From the NCBI GenBank assembly GCA_943328795.2, contig CALQBK020000020.1, positions 1 through 42,160 on the forward strand: a stretch of 42,160 bases of DNA, given 5' to 3'. The position numbers were made by a program, and so were the translations under genes. Origin of the DNA: Bifidobacterium breve. GTDB taxonomy: Bacteria > Myxococcota_A > UBA796 > SXON01. The first letter of the stretch is position 1. Every line of letters starts with the position of its first letter. This document shows, piece by piece, positions 32,195 to 40,306 of this stretch. The notes under the pieces were generated by a model. It did not search any database. It was not told where the DNA came from and saw only the letters and a list, made by a program, of their open reading frames with translations.

Positions 32195-32776
32195 CTAGTC
32201 CTGCCGCCCCTCGATGGAGAGCAGGAGGATGGTGCCCGCGACGATCAGCCGGGGGTCAATGCCGTCGACGCGCGCACAGTCGACGTCGTACGTGAGCTGG
32301 AAGGGGTTGAAGCGCTGGGAGATCAGCCCGCGCTTCTCAGCGCCATCGTAGACCCCGAACGTCTGGGGGAACAGCGTGTGCGCGAAGAAGCGCCGAAAGA
32401 GCGCCATCAGCATGCTGTCCTCCTGGATCTTGCCGACCACCACGTCGCCGGGGCCGAGCGCGGTCCACTCGTCGCGGAGGATGCTCTTGAGCCCCTGGCG
32501 CCGCCAGGCCCCGATGGGCTCCATGCCGCCCGGCTCGCGGACGTCGTACGTGGTCCCGAAGTCGAACACGCTCCGGGCCTTGATCACCAGCGCGACGTTC
32601 GTCTGCTGCTCGTCGGTGTACACGTTCAGCTCATCCCGCAGCCGGAACGCCTTGCGCTTGACGTAGAAGCGCAAGTTGCCCTCGGGCCCGAAGATTCTGA
32701 AGACCCGGCCAAGGAACGAGAAGAGCGCCTTCTTAGCGACGAACGTCTTTGCGTTCGCGGTGAGTTCGGTCGACAT
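32195..32776 (-). CDS. LURP-one/tubby-like (phospholipid-scramblase-fold) protein
   Basis: 193 residues from the ATG before STELTANAKTF; a longer frame upstream lacks support. The pattern FRIFGPEGNLRFYVKRKAFRLRDELNVYTDEQQTNVALVIKARSVFDFGTTYDV matches LURP-one-related proteins: a strand, then 'Y.vk.k.f.l.de...yd......l.i....' typical of the tubby-like fold. EPIGAWRRQGLKSILRDEW is the second conserved half. The hydrophobic C-terminal helix (LIVAGTILLLSIEG) recalls the buried helix of the fold. Functions of bacterial members are unknown; membrane-lipid interaction is possible. No signal peptide. Confidence 0.75.
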   Translation of the reverse strand: MSTELTANAKTFVAKKALFSFLGRVFRIFGPEGNLRFYVKRKAFRLRDELNVYTDEQQTNVALVIKARSVFDFGTTYDVREPGGMEPIGAWRRQGLKSILRDEWTALGPGDVVVGKIQEDSMLMALFRRFFAHTLFPQTFGVYDGAEKRGLISQRFNPFQLTYDVDCARVDGIDPRLIVAGTILLLSIEGRQD

Positions 32777-32826
32777 CGGGGCTCCAGGCGGAAGGTGGCT
32801 GGCGCTTATTCCGCTTTCTCCGATGA

Positions 32827-33360
32827 TCAAGCCGGGCGACCCGACAACAGCCGCGCGAGGGGCAGGAGGCAGAACCCGTCGCGAACCGCAGCCTCCCAAC
32901 GCACCCGGAACACGTCCAACGTCCGCAGCCCCGACGCGACGTCGTCCAAGTAGCCGCACCCGGTCCACGCCTTCTCACGGGTGCCGCGCCACGGCTTCTG
33001 CAGGTTGTCCTCGCAGATCGGGACGCCGGCCTTCACGTCGCCCGCCACTCCGACCATCGGCCGACACAACACATCGCGCGACACATCAAAAAAGCTCACC
33101 TTCCAGTCGGTGACCTCGGCCGTGGCCTTAGGGCCGACCAGCCCAACGGCCCTGAGCAGCGCGGCGGGATCGTCCGGGTGGGTACGGGCCAAGGCCTGCA
33201 GCTCCACCGACCGCACGACTTGCATCGGCGCCCCCGCCCCGACGGTTGCCCGGACCGGGCTGATCCAGGCCACCTGCACCGACGCGGGGACATCGGTGAG
33301 CGGCTCACAGGCGAACGCACGGGCGGCGAACAGCGCGCCCACCCACCCGGCACCGATCAC
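32827..33360 (-). CDS. Hypothetical secreted protein
   Basis: 177 residues. The N-terminal segment MIGAGWVGALFAARAFACEPLTD resembles a signal peptide, with the cleavage site near AFA. The mature chain has six Cys counting the first (CEP, LCRPM, ICEDN, GCGYLDD, FCLLP), implying export to an oxidising compartment. VPASVQVAWISPVRATVGAGAPMQVVRSVELQALAR and DWKVSFFDVSRDVLC are strand-like. No family recognised. GTG start in a GTGA overlap with nagZ; 50 bases ahead of the LURP-one-like gene. Confidence 0.6.
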   Translation of the reverse strand: MIGAGWVGALFAARAFACEPLTDVPASVQVAWISPVRATVGAGAPMQVVRSVELQALARTHPDDPAALLRAVGLVGPKATAEVTDWKVSFFDVSRDVLCRPMVGVAGDVKAGVPICEDNLQKPWRGTREKAWTGCGYLDDVASGLRTLDVFRVRWEAAVRDGFCLLPLARLLSGRPA

Positions 33361-34463
33361 GCCATCCCCTCGACCCGCGCCCGGAGCGCGAGCGACTGGT
33401 GCTCGGCGCAGCCCAAGATCGAGAGATCGGGCACGGGCGGCGCGCCGGCCAAGAACCGCTCCCGGAGGGCATGCCAGCGACGCACGCCGTCAATCGCGGC
33501 GTCCTCTTGGCGCTTGTCCTGCTCTTGCAGGCGGATGAGGGTCTCCCACGCGTCCACGACGAGCGAGAGCTGCTCGCAGGCCAAGAACACGTCCACGGTC
33601 GCGGTCGACGCGCGCGCGAGCTGCTCCTCCAACGGCCAGCGCCCCCGCAGGGCCTTCATCTCCAGGTCGTCCGAGATGATCACCCCGCCAAACCGTTGCT
33701 TCTTCCGCAGCAGGCCGTCGAGGATCACGGGCGACATCGTCGCCGGGTACTTCTCGTCCAACGCCGGGTACAGCACGTGGGCGGTCATCACTGTAGCGAC
33801 GCCCGCGTCGATCGCCGCCTGGAACGGCGGCAGCTCGACCTGGTCGAGGTCGGGCGGGTCCTTCTCGACCACCGGCAGCTCGAGGTGGCTGTCCGTCGCC
33901 GTGTCCCCGTGCCCCGGGAAGTGCTTCGCGCTCGCGATGCAGCCCGTGCCCTGCATGCCCTGGATGAACGCCCCGACGTGCTTCGCCGTCTGCGCCGCCG
34001 AAGACGAGAACGCGCGGTCGCCGATGATCGGGTTCTTCGAGTTGGAGTCGACGTCTGCGACCGGCGCAAAATCGAGGTCGAAGCCGAGCGCCCGGCACTC
34101 CTTGCCGAGGGCCGCGCCGACCGCGCGGGTGTACTCGGCGTCCCCGACGTTCCCGACCCAGCGCATCGGCGGCCACACCGTCGCCGGGGCCTTCACCCGC
34201 TGTACCCGGCCCCCCTCCTGGTCGACGCAGCGGATCGGCGGGAGATCGCTCGGGAGCAAGCTCGCCAGCTCACGGTTGAACTCGCGGACTTGCGCGGCGT
34301 CTTCGATGTTGCGGCGGAACAAGATGAAGCCGCCCGGGCGAGCCGCGCGGATGAACTCGCGCTCCTGCTCGTTCAGCGACGTGCCGGCCAGCCCGATGAT
34401 CAGCCGCTGCCCGGCGCGGCGCTTGCGGTCGGCGGTAGAGGTGGTGATCCCGACGATGTTCAC
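33357..34463 (-). CDS. nagZ: Beta-N-acetylhexosaminidase, GH3 (NagZ-like)
   Basis: 368 residues. GH3 motifs are RCVDQEGGRVQRVKAP (78-92), ASAKHFPGHGDTATDSH (178-192, with the His/Asp of the acid-base dyad used by NagZ), and VIISDDLEMKAL (261-272, carrying the nucleophile Asp). NagZ removes GlcNAc from muropeptides in cell-wall recycling, and can do so in the cytosol. No signal peptide is seen, consistent with that. GTG start in a GTGA overlap with mce upstream; its stop overlaps the secreted-protein gene. Confidence 0.92.
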   Translation of the reverse strand: MNIVGITTSTADRKRRAGQRLIIGLAGTSLNEQEREFIRAARPGGFILFRRNIEDAAQVREFNRELASLLPSDLPPIRCVDQEGGRVQRVKAPATVWPPMRWVGNVGDAEYTRAVGAALGKECRALGFDLDFAPVADVDSNSKNPIIGDRAFSSSAAQTAKHVGAFIQGMQGTGCIASAKHFPGHGDTATDSHLELPVVEKDPPDLDQVELPPFQAAIDAGVATVMTAHVLYPALDEKYPATMSPVILDGLLRKKQRFGGVIISDDLEMKALRGRWPLEEQLARASTATVDVFLACEQLSLVVDAWETLIRLQEQDKRQEDAAIDGVRRWHALRERFLAGAPPVPDLSILGCAEHQSLALRARVEGMA

Positions 34464-34873
34464 GTGTGCTCCGGGTGCTGGGCGAGTTCGATGAGCACGC
34501 CGTCGAAGCCACGGGGGTGCAGGAAGATCACGCGGGTGCCGTGCGCGCCCGGCGACGGAGCGTCCGTGGTGAACGCGTAGCCGAGGCCCCGCAGCCGGGC
34601 GACATCGGCGTCGATGTCGTCAGTGCGGAAGCACAGGTGGTGGAGCCCGCCGGAGGGCTTCTTCTCCAAGAACTTGGCGATGGCGCCCTCGCCGTTGAGC
34701 GGGTGCACGAGCTCGATGGACGCGCCGTCGATCGGCAAGAACGCGGTGGAGGTCTTGGCCGACGGGACGTCCTCCGTGCCGGCGAGGGTAAGGCCGAGAT
34801 CGGCGCAGAAGCGCCGGATGCTCGCCGAGAGATCCGGCACTGCAATCGCGATGTGGTCGAGCCGCGTGATCAT
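34460..34873 (-). CDS. mce: Methylmalonyl-CoA epimerase (VOC family)
   Basis: 137 residues, two VOC beta-alpha-beta-beta-beta units. LDHIAIAVPDLSASIRRFCADLG provides the first metal His; SIELVHPLNGEGAIAKFLEKKPSGGLHHLCFRTDDIDADV provides the second Glu/His region; GFDGVLIELAQ the last Glu. 'HHxCfrtdDIdadvarLrg' is specific for methylmalonyl-CoA epimerases, which interconvert the R and S forms in propionate and branched-chain catabolism. Mutase subunits are not in the window. It is the first gene of the minus operon; the 223-base region upstream is hairpin-rich. Confidence 0.88.
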   Translation of the reverse strand: MITRLDHIAIAVPDLSASIRRFCADLGLTLAGTEDVPSAKTSTAFLPIDGASIELVHPLNGEGAIAKFLEKKPSGGLHHLCFRTDDIDADVARLRGLGYAFTTDAPSPGAHGTRVIFLHPRGFDGVLIELAQHPEHT

Positions 34874-34953
34874 CCGCCCCCCTATTCCGCTGTTCAGTGC
34901 GCATCAAAACGCCCCTGAGCGAATTCGGATGGGTCGTTTCTGCTCACTCGACT

Positions 34954-34999
34954 CGCCCAAAGTGCGCGCGAGGCGCAGCCGCAGCGCGCAATTTGGGCG
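34954..34999. repeat. Hairpin; copy 2 of the dispersed palindrome
   Basis: 16-base arms (34954-34969 with 34984-34999, one mismatch) with a 14-base loop. The left arm and loop match 3392-3415 at 22 of 24 positions. Confidence 0.7.
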
Positions 35000-35002
35000 C
35001 TC

Positions 35003-35039
35003 GCTTCGCCCCGGTATGGCCAAGGAAGCAGGGCGAAGC
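35003..35039. repeat. Hairpin in the 34.9-35.1 kb spacer
   Basis: Perfect 9-base arms GCTTCGCCC (35003-35011) and GGGCGAAGC (35031-35039) separated by 19 bases. It follows the previous hairpin directly. Nothing else is recognised in the loop. Confidence 0.6.
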
Positions 35040-35046
35040 AGAACAA

Positions 35047-35088
35047 CCTAGCCCAGGAGGGGCCGCTTGCGGCACATCCTGGGTTAGG
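35047..35088. repeat. Nested hairpin just upstream of a glycosyltransferase start
   Basis: Outer arms 35047-35058 and 35077-35088 (12 bases, one mismatch) enclose GCCGC-TT-GCGGC (35062-35073). The structure ends nine bases before the GTG start of the downstream gene, so it could form in the leader RNA and cover the ribosome site. Confidence 0.6.
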
Positions 35089-35096
35089 GCGCGGGG

Positions 35097-36050
35097 GTGA
35101 AAGCTCCCCTGTCCGTGGTGATCGTGACACATCGCGCGGATGCGTTGCTTTCGGCGTGCCTGGCGTCCGTGCTGGCCCAGGAGCCCGCTGACATCGTGGT
35201 TGTCGTGAGCAACACCGAGCGGCCCGTGGTCGGCGCGCGCTGCTTGCAGATGGGGGCGAACATCGGCTTCGCGCGGGCCGCGAACGCCGGCGTCGCCGCG
35301 ACCACCGGCGATGTGTTGCTGCTCAACGATGACACATGGCTGCACGACGGATGTATCAAGTCGTTGGTCATGGCCCTGGCCACGGCGACGGCCCCGGCGA
35401 TCCTCCAGCCGCGAATCCTGCTCGCGGACGGCTCCGGGGTCGACAACGAGGGCCACGGGCTGTTCCCCGATGGCTTCGTCTGGGCCCGGGGCCGCGGGGC
35501 CGCCGACGGCGCGCTCGGAGGCCGCCCGGGCGGCTTCTCGGGCGCAGCGGTGTGCTTCTCCCGCGGCGCCTGGGACGCGCTTGGCGGCTTTGACGCGCGT
35601 TTTGACAGCTTCGGCGAGGACGTGGACCTCTCGCTGCGCTGGATGCGCCAGGGGGGCAGCATCACCCCGGTGCCCGCAGCCCGCGTGTCGCACCACCTCG
35701 GAGCGACCTACGGCCGGTCGTCCCCCGACAAGCTCTACCGGATCGAGCGCAACCGCGTCCGCGCCGCCGTCCGCAGCCTGCCGGCCGCGGCGCTGGCGAC
35801 CCTCCCGGCGTTGACCTTCGCCCGCCTCGCTGTGTTCGGGGGCCTGGCCGCCACCGGGCGCGGCCCGGGCGCCACCGTCTCGGGCAGCGCCCGGCTCGCC
35901 GCGCTGCGTGGGGTCCGCGACGGCTGCCTGGACGCCCCCGCCTGGTGGGCCGAACGGCAGCGGGACAGCGCCACCTGGCGACGAGGCGAGGTTGCGATGT
36001 GGAGCGCGCTCTGGCAGACGCGCGCGCGTTGGGAGGACGTCAGCCGGTGA
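35097..36050 (+). CDS. Glycosyltransferase, family 2 (rhamnosyltransferase-like)
   Basis: 317 residues from a GTG. The GT-A core is SVVIVTHRADALLSACLASVLAQ (6-28), NIGFARAANAGVAATTGDVLLLNDDTWL (DDT as the metal-binding DxD equivalent), then GGRPGGFSGAAVCFSRGAWDALGGFDARFDSFGEDVDLSLRWMRQG, the acceptor 'ED' motif with GGFD. The C-terminal helix HHLGATYGRSSPDKLYRIERNR is typical of this GT2 subgroup. It adds a sugar to a lipid- or protein-linked glycan on the cytosolic face. Coupled to the next gene by a GTGA overlap. Confidence 0.9.
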   Translation: MKAPLSVVIVTHRADALLSACLASVLAQEPADIVVVVSNTERPVVGARCLQMGANIGFARAANAGVAATTGDVLLLNDDTWLHDGCIKSLVMALATATAPAILQPRILLADGSGVDNEGHGLFPDGFVWARGRGAADGALGGRPGGFSGAAVCFSRGAWDALGGFDARFDSFGEDVDLSLRWMRQGGSITPVPAARVSHHLGATYGRSSPDKLYRIERNRVRAAVRSLPAAALATLPALTFARLAVFGGLAATGRGPGATVSGSARLAALRGVRDGCLDAPAWWAERQRDSATWRRGEVAMWSALWQTRARWEDVSR

Positions 36051-36691
36051 CTCCCGTCCACGTCGTCATCCCCGCGCTCAACTGCCAACAGACGGTCGAC
36101 GCCGTGCTCGGTCGGCTGCCCGGCGACGTCGTTGCCATCGTGGTGGACGACGGGAGCCGCACGCCCATCCAGGCGCCCCGCGTAGTCCGCCACGACGTGA
36201 ACCGTGGCTACGGCGCCGCCCAGAAGTCCGGCTACGCGGCGGCGCTGGCGAACGGCGCGGAGCGGGTCGTCCTGCTCCACGGCGACGACCAGTACGACAC
36301 CTGGGACACCCTCGGGTTGGCGGACGCGCTGGCCACCGCCCCGGCGGCGCTGGGCAGCCGCTTCCTCGCGGACCCCACGGTCATCCCCGGCTGGCGCCGC
36401 CTCGGCAACCGGGCGCTCACCGGGGCCGCAAACCTGCGCTTCGGCACGGCGCACACCGAGCTGCACTCGGGCTCCCGGGCGTTCACCGCGGACCTCTTGC
36501 GGTCCCTGCCGCTCGACAGCTACTCGGACGACTACTTGTTCGACCAGCAAGTGCTCTGCGCGATCCTGCGGCGCGGCTTGCGGATCGCGGAGCTCCCGGT
36601 CCGCGCGCACTACGACGGCACGGTGCAGTCCATCTCGCTGCGTCGCTCCATCCGGTACGGGCTCGGCTGCTTGCGGGAGATCGCCCGGTAA
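36047..36691 (+). CDS. Glycosyltransferase, family 2 (polyprenyl-phosphate type)
   Basis: 214 residues from a GTG. VHVVIPALNCQQTVDAVLGRLP, then VAIVVDDGSRTPIQ (DDGS), NRGYGAAQKSGYAAALANGAERVVLLHGDDQYD (GDDQYD, DxD equivalent) and ELHSGSRAFTADLLRSLPLDSYSDDYLFDQQVL. The pattern matches dolichol/undecaprenyl-phosphate sugar transferases such as DPM-type enzymes. There is no membrane helix at the C-terminus, so it belongs to the short soluble group. It shares an operon with the GT2 upstream, suggesting one glycan pathway. Confidence 0.88.
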   Translation: MTPVHVVIPALNCQQTVDAVLGRLPGDVVAIVVDDGSRTPIQAPRVVRHDVNRGYGAAQKSGYAAALANGAERVVLLHGDDQYDTWDTLGLADALATAPAALGSRFLADPTVIPGWRRLGNRALTGAANLRFGTAHTELHSGSRAFTADLLRSLPLDSYSDDYLFDQQVLCAILRRGLRIAELPVRAHYDGTVQSISLRRSIRYGLGCLREIAR

Positions 36692-36778
36692 TTCGATCCC
36701 AGGCGGTACATGACCGGTTGGGCTCGAACTTGCTCGGCCCGCGCGGTACCCGGAACCCGACCGGGATACCGCGCGCCG

Positions 36779-38638
36779 ATGGAGAGCTTCGACGTCGTGG
36801 TTGTTGGCGCGGGTCACGCGGGCTGCGAGGCTGCGTTGGCCGCGGCCAAGCTCGGCCGCCGGGTCGCGCTGGTGACGCTCGACGCACGGCAGGTCGGCCG
36901 GCTCTCCTGCAACCCCGCGGTCGGTGGGCTCGCGAAGGGCTGCCTCGTGCGGGAGATTGACGCGCTCGGCGGGGCGATGGGCGAGGTCGCCGACGCGACG
37001 ACGATCCAGTTTCGTAGGTTGAACACCCGGAAGGGCCTCGCCGTCCAGGCGAGCCGGGCCCAAGTCGACATCGCGCTGTACCCGGCCCGCATGGCAGATC
37101 GCTTGCGCGCCGTCCAACTCTCGGACGGGCGACCGGCGATCACCCTCGTCGAGGGCGAGGCGTCGGAGATCCTCGTCACCACGGGTCGGGTCACCGGGCT
37201 CGCGCTTGGCGACGGCCGCCGCCTGCACAGCCCGGCGGTGGTGCTCACGACCGGCACGTTCCTCGGCGGCGTCATGCACCGCGGGGCCGAGCAGACGCCC
37301 GGCGGGCGCGTCGGGGAGGCGGCTGCGCACGCGCTCTCCCGCTCGCTGGCGTCGCTGGGGATCACGATGGGGCGGCTCAAGACGGGCACGACCCCGCGCA
37401 TCCGGGCGAGCTCCGTCGACTGGTCGAAGCTCGAGGCCCAGCCGGAGAACGTGGCGCCTGGGGAGGCCGGCAGCCGGTTCTCGTTTGGCCCGCCGGTGGA
37501 GCGGCCAGGGTCCATTCGCTGCTTCATCGCGTACACGTCCCAGGTGACGCACGACGTGATCCGCTCCGGCCTCGACCGCTCGCCGCTGTACACGGGCGCG
37601 ATCACCGGCCGGGGGCCGCGCTATTGCCCGTCCATCGAGGACAAGGTCGTGCGGTTCGCCGACCGCACGCGCCACCAACTGTTCCTCGAGCCCGAGGGCC
37701 TGTCCACCGACCGGGTGTACGTGGGCGGCGCGTCGACCAGCCTCCCCCGGGACTTCCAGGACGCGTTCCTGCACAGCATCGACGGGCTCGCCGATTGCGA
37801 GGTGCTCCAGTACGGGTACGCCGTGGAGTACGACTTCGCCGACCCAACCCAACTCGGGCACGACCTGCAGCTCCGCGCGGTCCCCGGGCTGTTCTTGGCC
37901 GGGCAGATCAACGGCACCAGCGGGTACGAGGAGGCCGCGGCGCAAGGGCTGATCGCCGGCATCCACGCAGCGGGCAGCGCGCTCCGCCTCGGACGTGACC
38001 AAGCGTACATCGGCGTGCTGGTCGACGACCTCGTCACGCGGGGCGTCGGGGGCGAGCCGTACCGGATGTTCCCGAGCCGCGCCGAGCACCGGCTGCACCT
38101 GCGCGAGGACAACGCAGACCGGCGCTTGACGCCCCTCGGCCGGGCGGTGGGCCTGGTCGACGACGCGCGTTGGGCCAGCTTCGAGGCGCACACCGCGCGG
38201 ATCGAGGCCCTGCGCCTCCAGCTGGACCAACCGCTGCACCCGTCGAAGGCAACGAACGGGATGTTGGCGGGCCTGGCCATCCCGGCGCTCACCCGGAGCG
38301 TGACGCTCCGGGCGCTCCTGGCCCGGCCCGAGTTGGACGCGCAGCACGTCGGCGCGCTGTTTCTAGACCCCGACTTGGCCGCTCTCGAGCAGGTGGAGAT
38401 CGACGTGAAGTACGCCGGTTACCTGGAGCGCGACGGCCAGCGGCGGGCGCAGGCGGAGTCGCTCGGCGGCGTCGAGTTGGGCGCGTTGGACTTCGACACG
38501 GTGCCGGGGCTCTCGACGGAGGCCCGGGAGCGGCTGCGGCGGGCGCGGCCGGTGACGTTGGGGGAGGCCGCGCGGCTCCCCGGCGTCACCCCCGCGGCGA
38601 TCGACGCGATCGCGATGGTGTTGGTGGGGGGGAGGTAG
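36779..38638 (+). CDS. mnmG: tRNA uridine 5-carboxymethylaminomethyl modification enzyme
   Basis: 619 residues, standard for MnmG (GidA). With MnmE it modifies U34 of tRNAs. FDVVVVGAGHAGCEAALAAAKLG (FAD site), SCNPAVGGLAKGCLVREIDALGG, IQFRRLNTRKGLAVQASRAQVD, TTGTFLGGVMHRG, YCPSIEDKVVRFADRTRHQLFLEPEG and LFLAGQINGTSGYEEAAAQG are all present. The C-terminal MnmE/tRNA-binding domain includes EIDVKYAGYLERD. The start after GCGCCG is preferred over an in-frame ATG 69 bases upstream, whose extra residues are Arg/Pro-rich. mnmE and rsmG, its usual neighbours, are not here. Confidence 0.96.
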   Translation: MESFDVVVVGAGHAGCEAALAAAKLGRRVALVTLDARQVGRLSCNPAVGGLAKGCLVREIDALGGAMGEVADATTIQFRRLNTRKGLAVQASRAQVDIALYPARMADRLRAVQLSDGRPAITLVEGEASEILVTTGRVTGLALGDGRRLHSPAVVLTTGTFLGGVMHRGAEQTPGGRVGEAAAHALSRSLASLGITMGRLKTGTTPRIRASSVDWSKLEAQPENVAPGEAGSRFSFGPPVERPGSIRCFIAYTSQVTHDVIRSGLDRSPLYTGAITGRGPRYCPSIEDKVVRFADRTRHQLFLEPEGLSTDRVYVGGASTSLPRDFQDAFLHSIDGLADCEVLQYGYAVEYDFADPTQLGHDLQLRAVPGLFLAGQINGTSGYEEAAAQGLIAGIHAAGSALRLGRDQAYIGVLVDDLVTRGVGGEPYRMFPSRAEHRLHLREDNADRRLTPLGRAVGLVDDARWASFEAHTARIEALRLQLDQPLHPSKATNGMLAGLAIPALTRSVTLRALLARPELDAQHVGALFLDPDLAALEQVEIDVKYAGYLERDGQRRAQAESLGGVELGALDFDTVPGLSTEARERLRRARPVTLGEAARLPGVTPAAIDAIAMVLVGGR

Positions 38639-38695
38639 GTCAAAGCTCAAGTCGACGGCCACCTGCCCCGCCCGGACCCGCGATACAGGTCGCCG

Positions 38696-40243
38696 ATGTC
38701 ACGCGCCTTCAACATCGCCGGTCCCTGCAAGCCGGACATCCACTACATGCTCCCGCCGGAGCGGCGATTTCCCGGGCTGCTCCCCCTGGTCGAGACGCAG
38801 AGCTACTTCGTCGTGCACGCCCCCCGGCAGACGGGCAAGACCACCGCGTTGATGGCGCTCGCACGTGAGCTGACGGCGTCAGGCACGTACACCTCGGTCG
38901 TGCTGTCGATGGAGCAGGGGCAGCCGTTCCAGCACGATCTCGAGGGGCTGGAGCCGGCTGTGCTCGGGGGCTGGCGCCGGACGTGCAAGGCGCACCTCCC
39001 GGCCGATCTCCAACCGCCGCCGTGGCCTGCCGCGGCACGGGGTGACCGCCTGCGCGAGGCGCTGTCGGAGTGGGCGAGCCGGTCTGCCCGCCCGCTCGTG
39101 CTCTTCCTCGACGAGATCGACTCGCTGCAGGACGAGGCCCTTGTCACCGCCCTCCGGCAGATCCGGGCCGGTTACGCCGATCGCCCGAACGGCTTTCCAG
39201 CGTCGCTGGGGTTGGTTGGGCTCCGGGACGTCCGCGACTACAAGGTCGCGAGCGGGAGCTCGCCAAGGCTTGGCACGGCCTCCCCGTTCAACATCAAGGT
39301 CGGCTCGTTCACCCTGGAGAACTTCACCCAAGCCGACGTCGTTGACCTGGTCGGCCAGCACACGGACGAGACAGGGCAGGTGTTCGAGCCGAGCGCCCTC
39401 GCCGAGGTGTGGCGGCTCACGTCGGGCCAGCCCTGGCTGGTGAACGCGCTCGCCCGCGAGTGCGTGACGGTCTTGCGGCCCGATGGATCGACCGTCACGG
39501 CGCAGGACGTGCGGCTCGCCAGTGAGAACTTGGTGCGTCGCATGGACACGCACCTGGACAGCCTCGCCGAGAAGCTGCAGGAAGACCGCGTCCGCCGCAT
39601 CGTGGAGCCCATCCTCTCGGGCGGCGCCGCGGGCAACCTGCCACAGGACGACATCCAGTACGTCCTCGACCTCGGGCTCATGAGGCACAGCTCCGAGGGC
39701 GGCCTCGTCGTCGCCAACCCCATGTACGCGGCGGTGATCCCGCGGATGCTGGCCTTTGTCCCCCGACACGGACTGCCGCAGATCAAGGCCACCTGGCTGC
39801 GGGAGGACGGGAGCCTCGACGAGCACCAGCTCCTGGGGGCGTTCCTGTCCTTCTGGCGGCAGTACGGGCAGGTGATGCTGCGGACCGCCCCCTACCACGA
39901 GGTCGCCGCGCAGATCGTGGTCCTGGCCTTCCTGGACCGCGTCGCCAACGGGGGCGGCTGGGTGTCCCCGGAGTACCAGTTGGGCGGGGGCCGAATCGAC
40001 TTGTGCCTGCGTTGGAAACAGCAACGCGTGGGCATCGAGCTCAAGGTCTGGCGTGACGGGCGGCCCGACCCAGTCGCCGAGGGGCTCACCCAGCTGGACG
40101 GCTACCTCGCGGCGCTTGGCCTGGACTCTGGGTGGCTCATCGTGTTCGACCAGCGGGCGGGCCTCGGGCCGATCGAGGGCCGCACGTCGTCGTCGGAGAC
40201 CATCACCCCCGGCGCCAGGCGCGTGACCGTGATCCGCGGGTAG
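38696..40243 (+). CDS. AAA-like ATPase fused to a PD-(D/E)XK nuclease-like domain
   Basis: 515 residues. The N-terminal ATPase (AAA_35-like) starts FNIAGPCKPDIHYMLPPERRFPGLLPLVETQSYFVVHAPRQTGKTT (Walker A 42-50), with Walker B RPLVLFLDEIDSLQDE (132-146) and then GLVGLRDVRDYK. A winged-helix-like middle (about 225-350) follows. The C-terminal domain has QLGGGRIDLCLRWKQQRVGIELKVWRDG: Asp435, Glu448 and Lys450 fit the D...ExK active site, followed by LTQLDGYLAALGLDSGWLIVFD. Such ATPases are common as multi-copy families in myxobacteria and cyanobacteria; their role is not settled, though a defence or mobile-element link is suspected. The 834-base unknown gene follows. Confidence 0.82.
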   Translation: MSRAFNIAGPCKPDIHYMLPPERRFPGLLPLVETQSYFVVHAPRQTGKTTALMALARELTASGTYTSVVLSMEQGQPFQHDLEGLEPAVLGGWRRTCKAHLPADLQPPPWPAAARGDRLREALSEWASRSARPLVLFLDEIDSLQDEALVTALRQIRAGYADRPNGFPASLGLVGLRDVRDYKVASGSSPRLGTASPFNIKVGSFTLENFTQADVVDLVGQHTDETGQVFEPSALAEVWRLTSGQPWLVNALARECVTVLRPDGSTVTAQDVRLASENLVRRMDTHLDSLAEKLQEDRVRRIVEPILSGGAAGNLPQDDIQYVLDLGLMRHSSEGGLVVANPMYAAVIPRMLAFVPRHGLPQIKATWLREDGSLDEHQLLGAFLSFWRQYGQVMLRTAPYHEVAAQIVVLAFLDRVANGGGWVSPEYQLGGGRIDLCLRWKQQRVGIELKVWRDGRPDPVAEGLTQLDGYLAALGLDSGWLIVFDQRAGLGPIEGRTSSSETITPGARRVTVIRG

Positions 40244-40306
40244 GCGATGCTTCACGCGTGTGGGGGAACACCAGCCCGTCGCGGCCCCGGGGTTAAGAAC
40301 GCCAGC

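Noticed and set aside
36710-36778. Upstream start of mnmG adding 23 residues
   Set aside because: MnmG proteins begin just before the FAD motif; the added part is Arg/Pro-rich.
35735-38347. An 870-codon open frame on the minus strand opposite the first glycosyltransferase and mnmG
   Set aside because: High-GC coding DNA leaves long antisense frames open; the product is Arg/Val/His-rich, and the + strand genes are certain.
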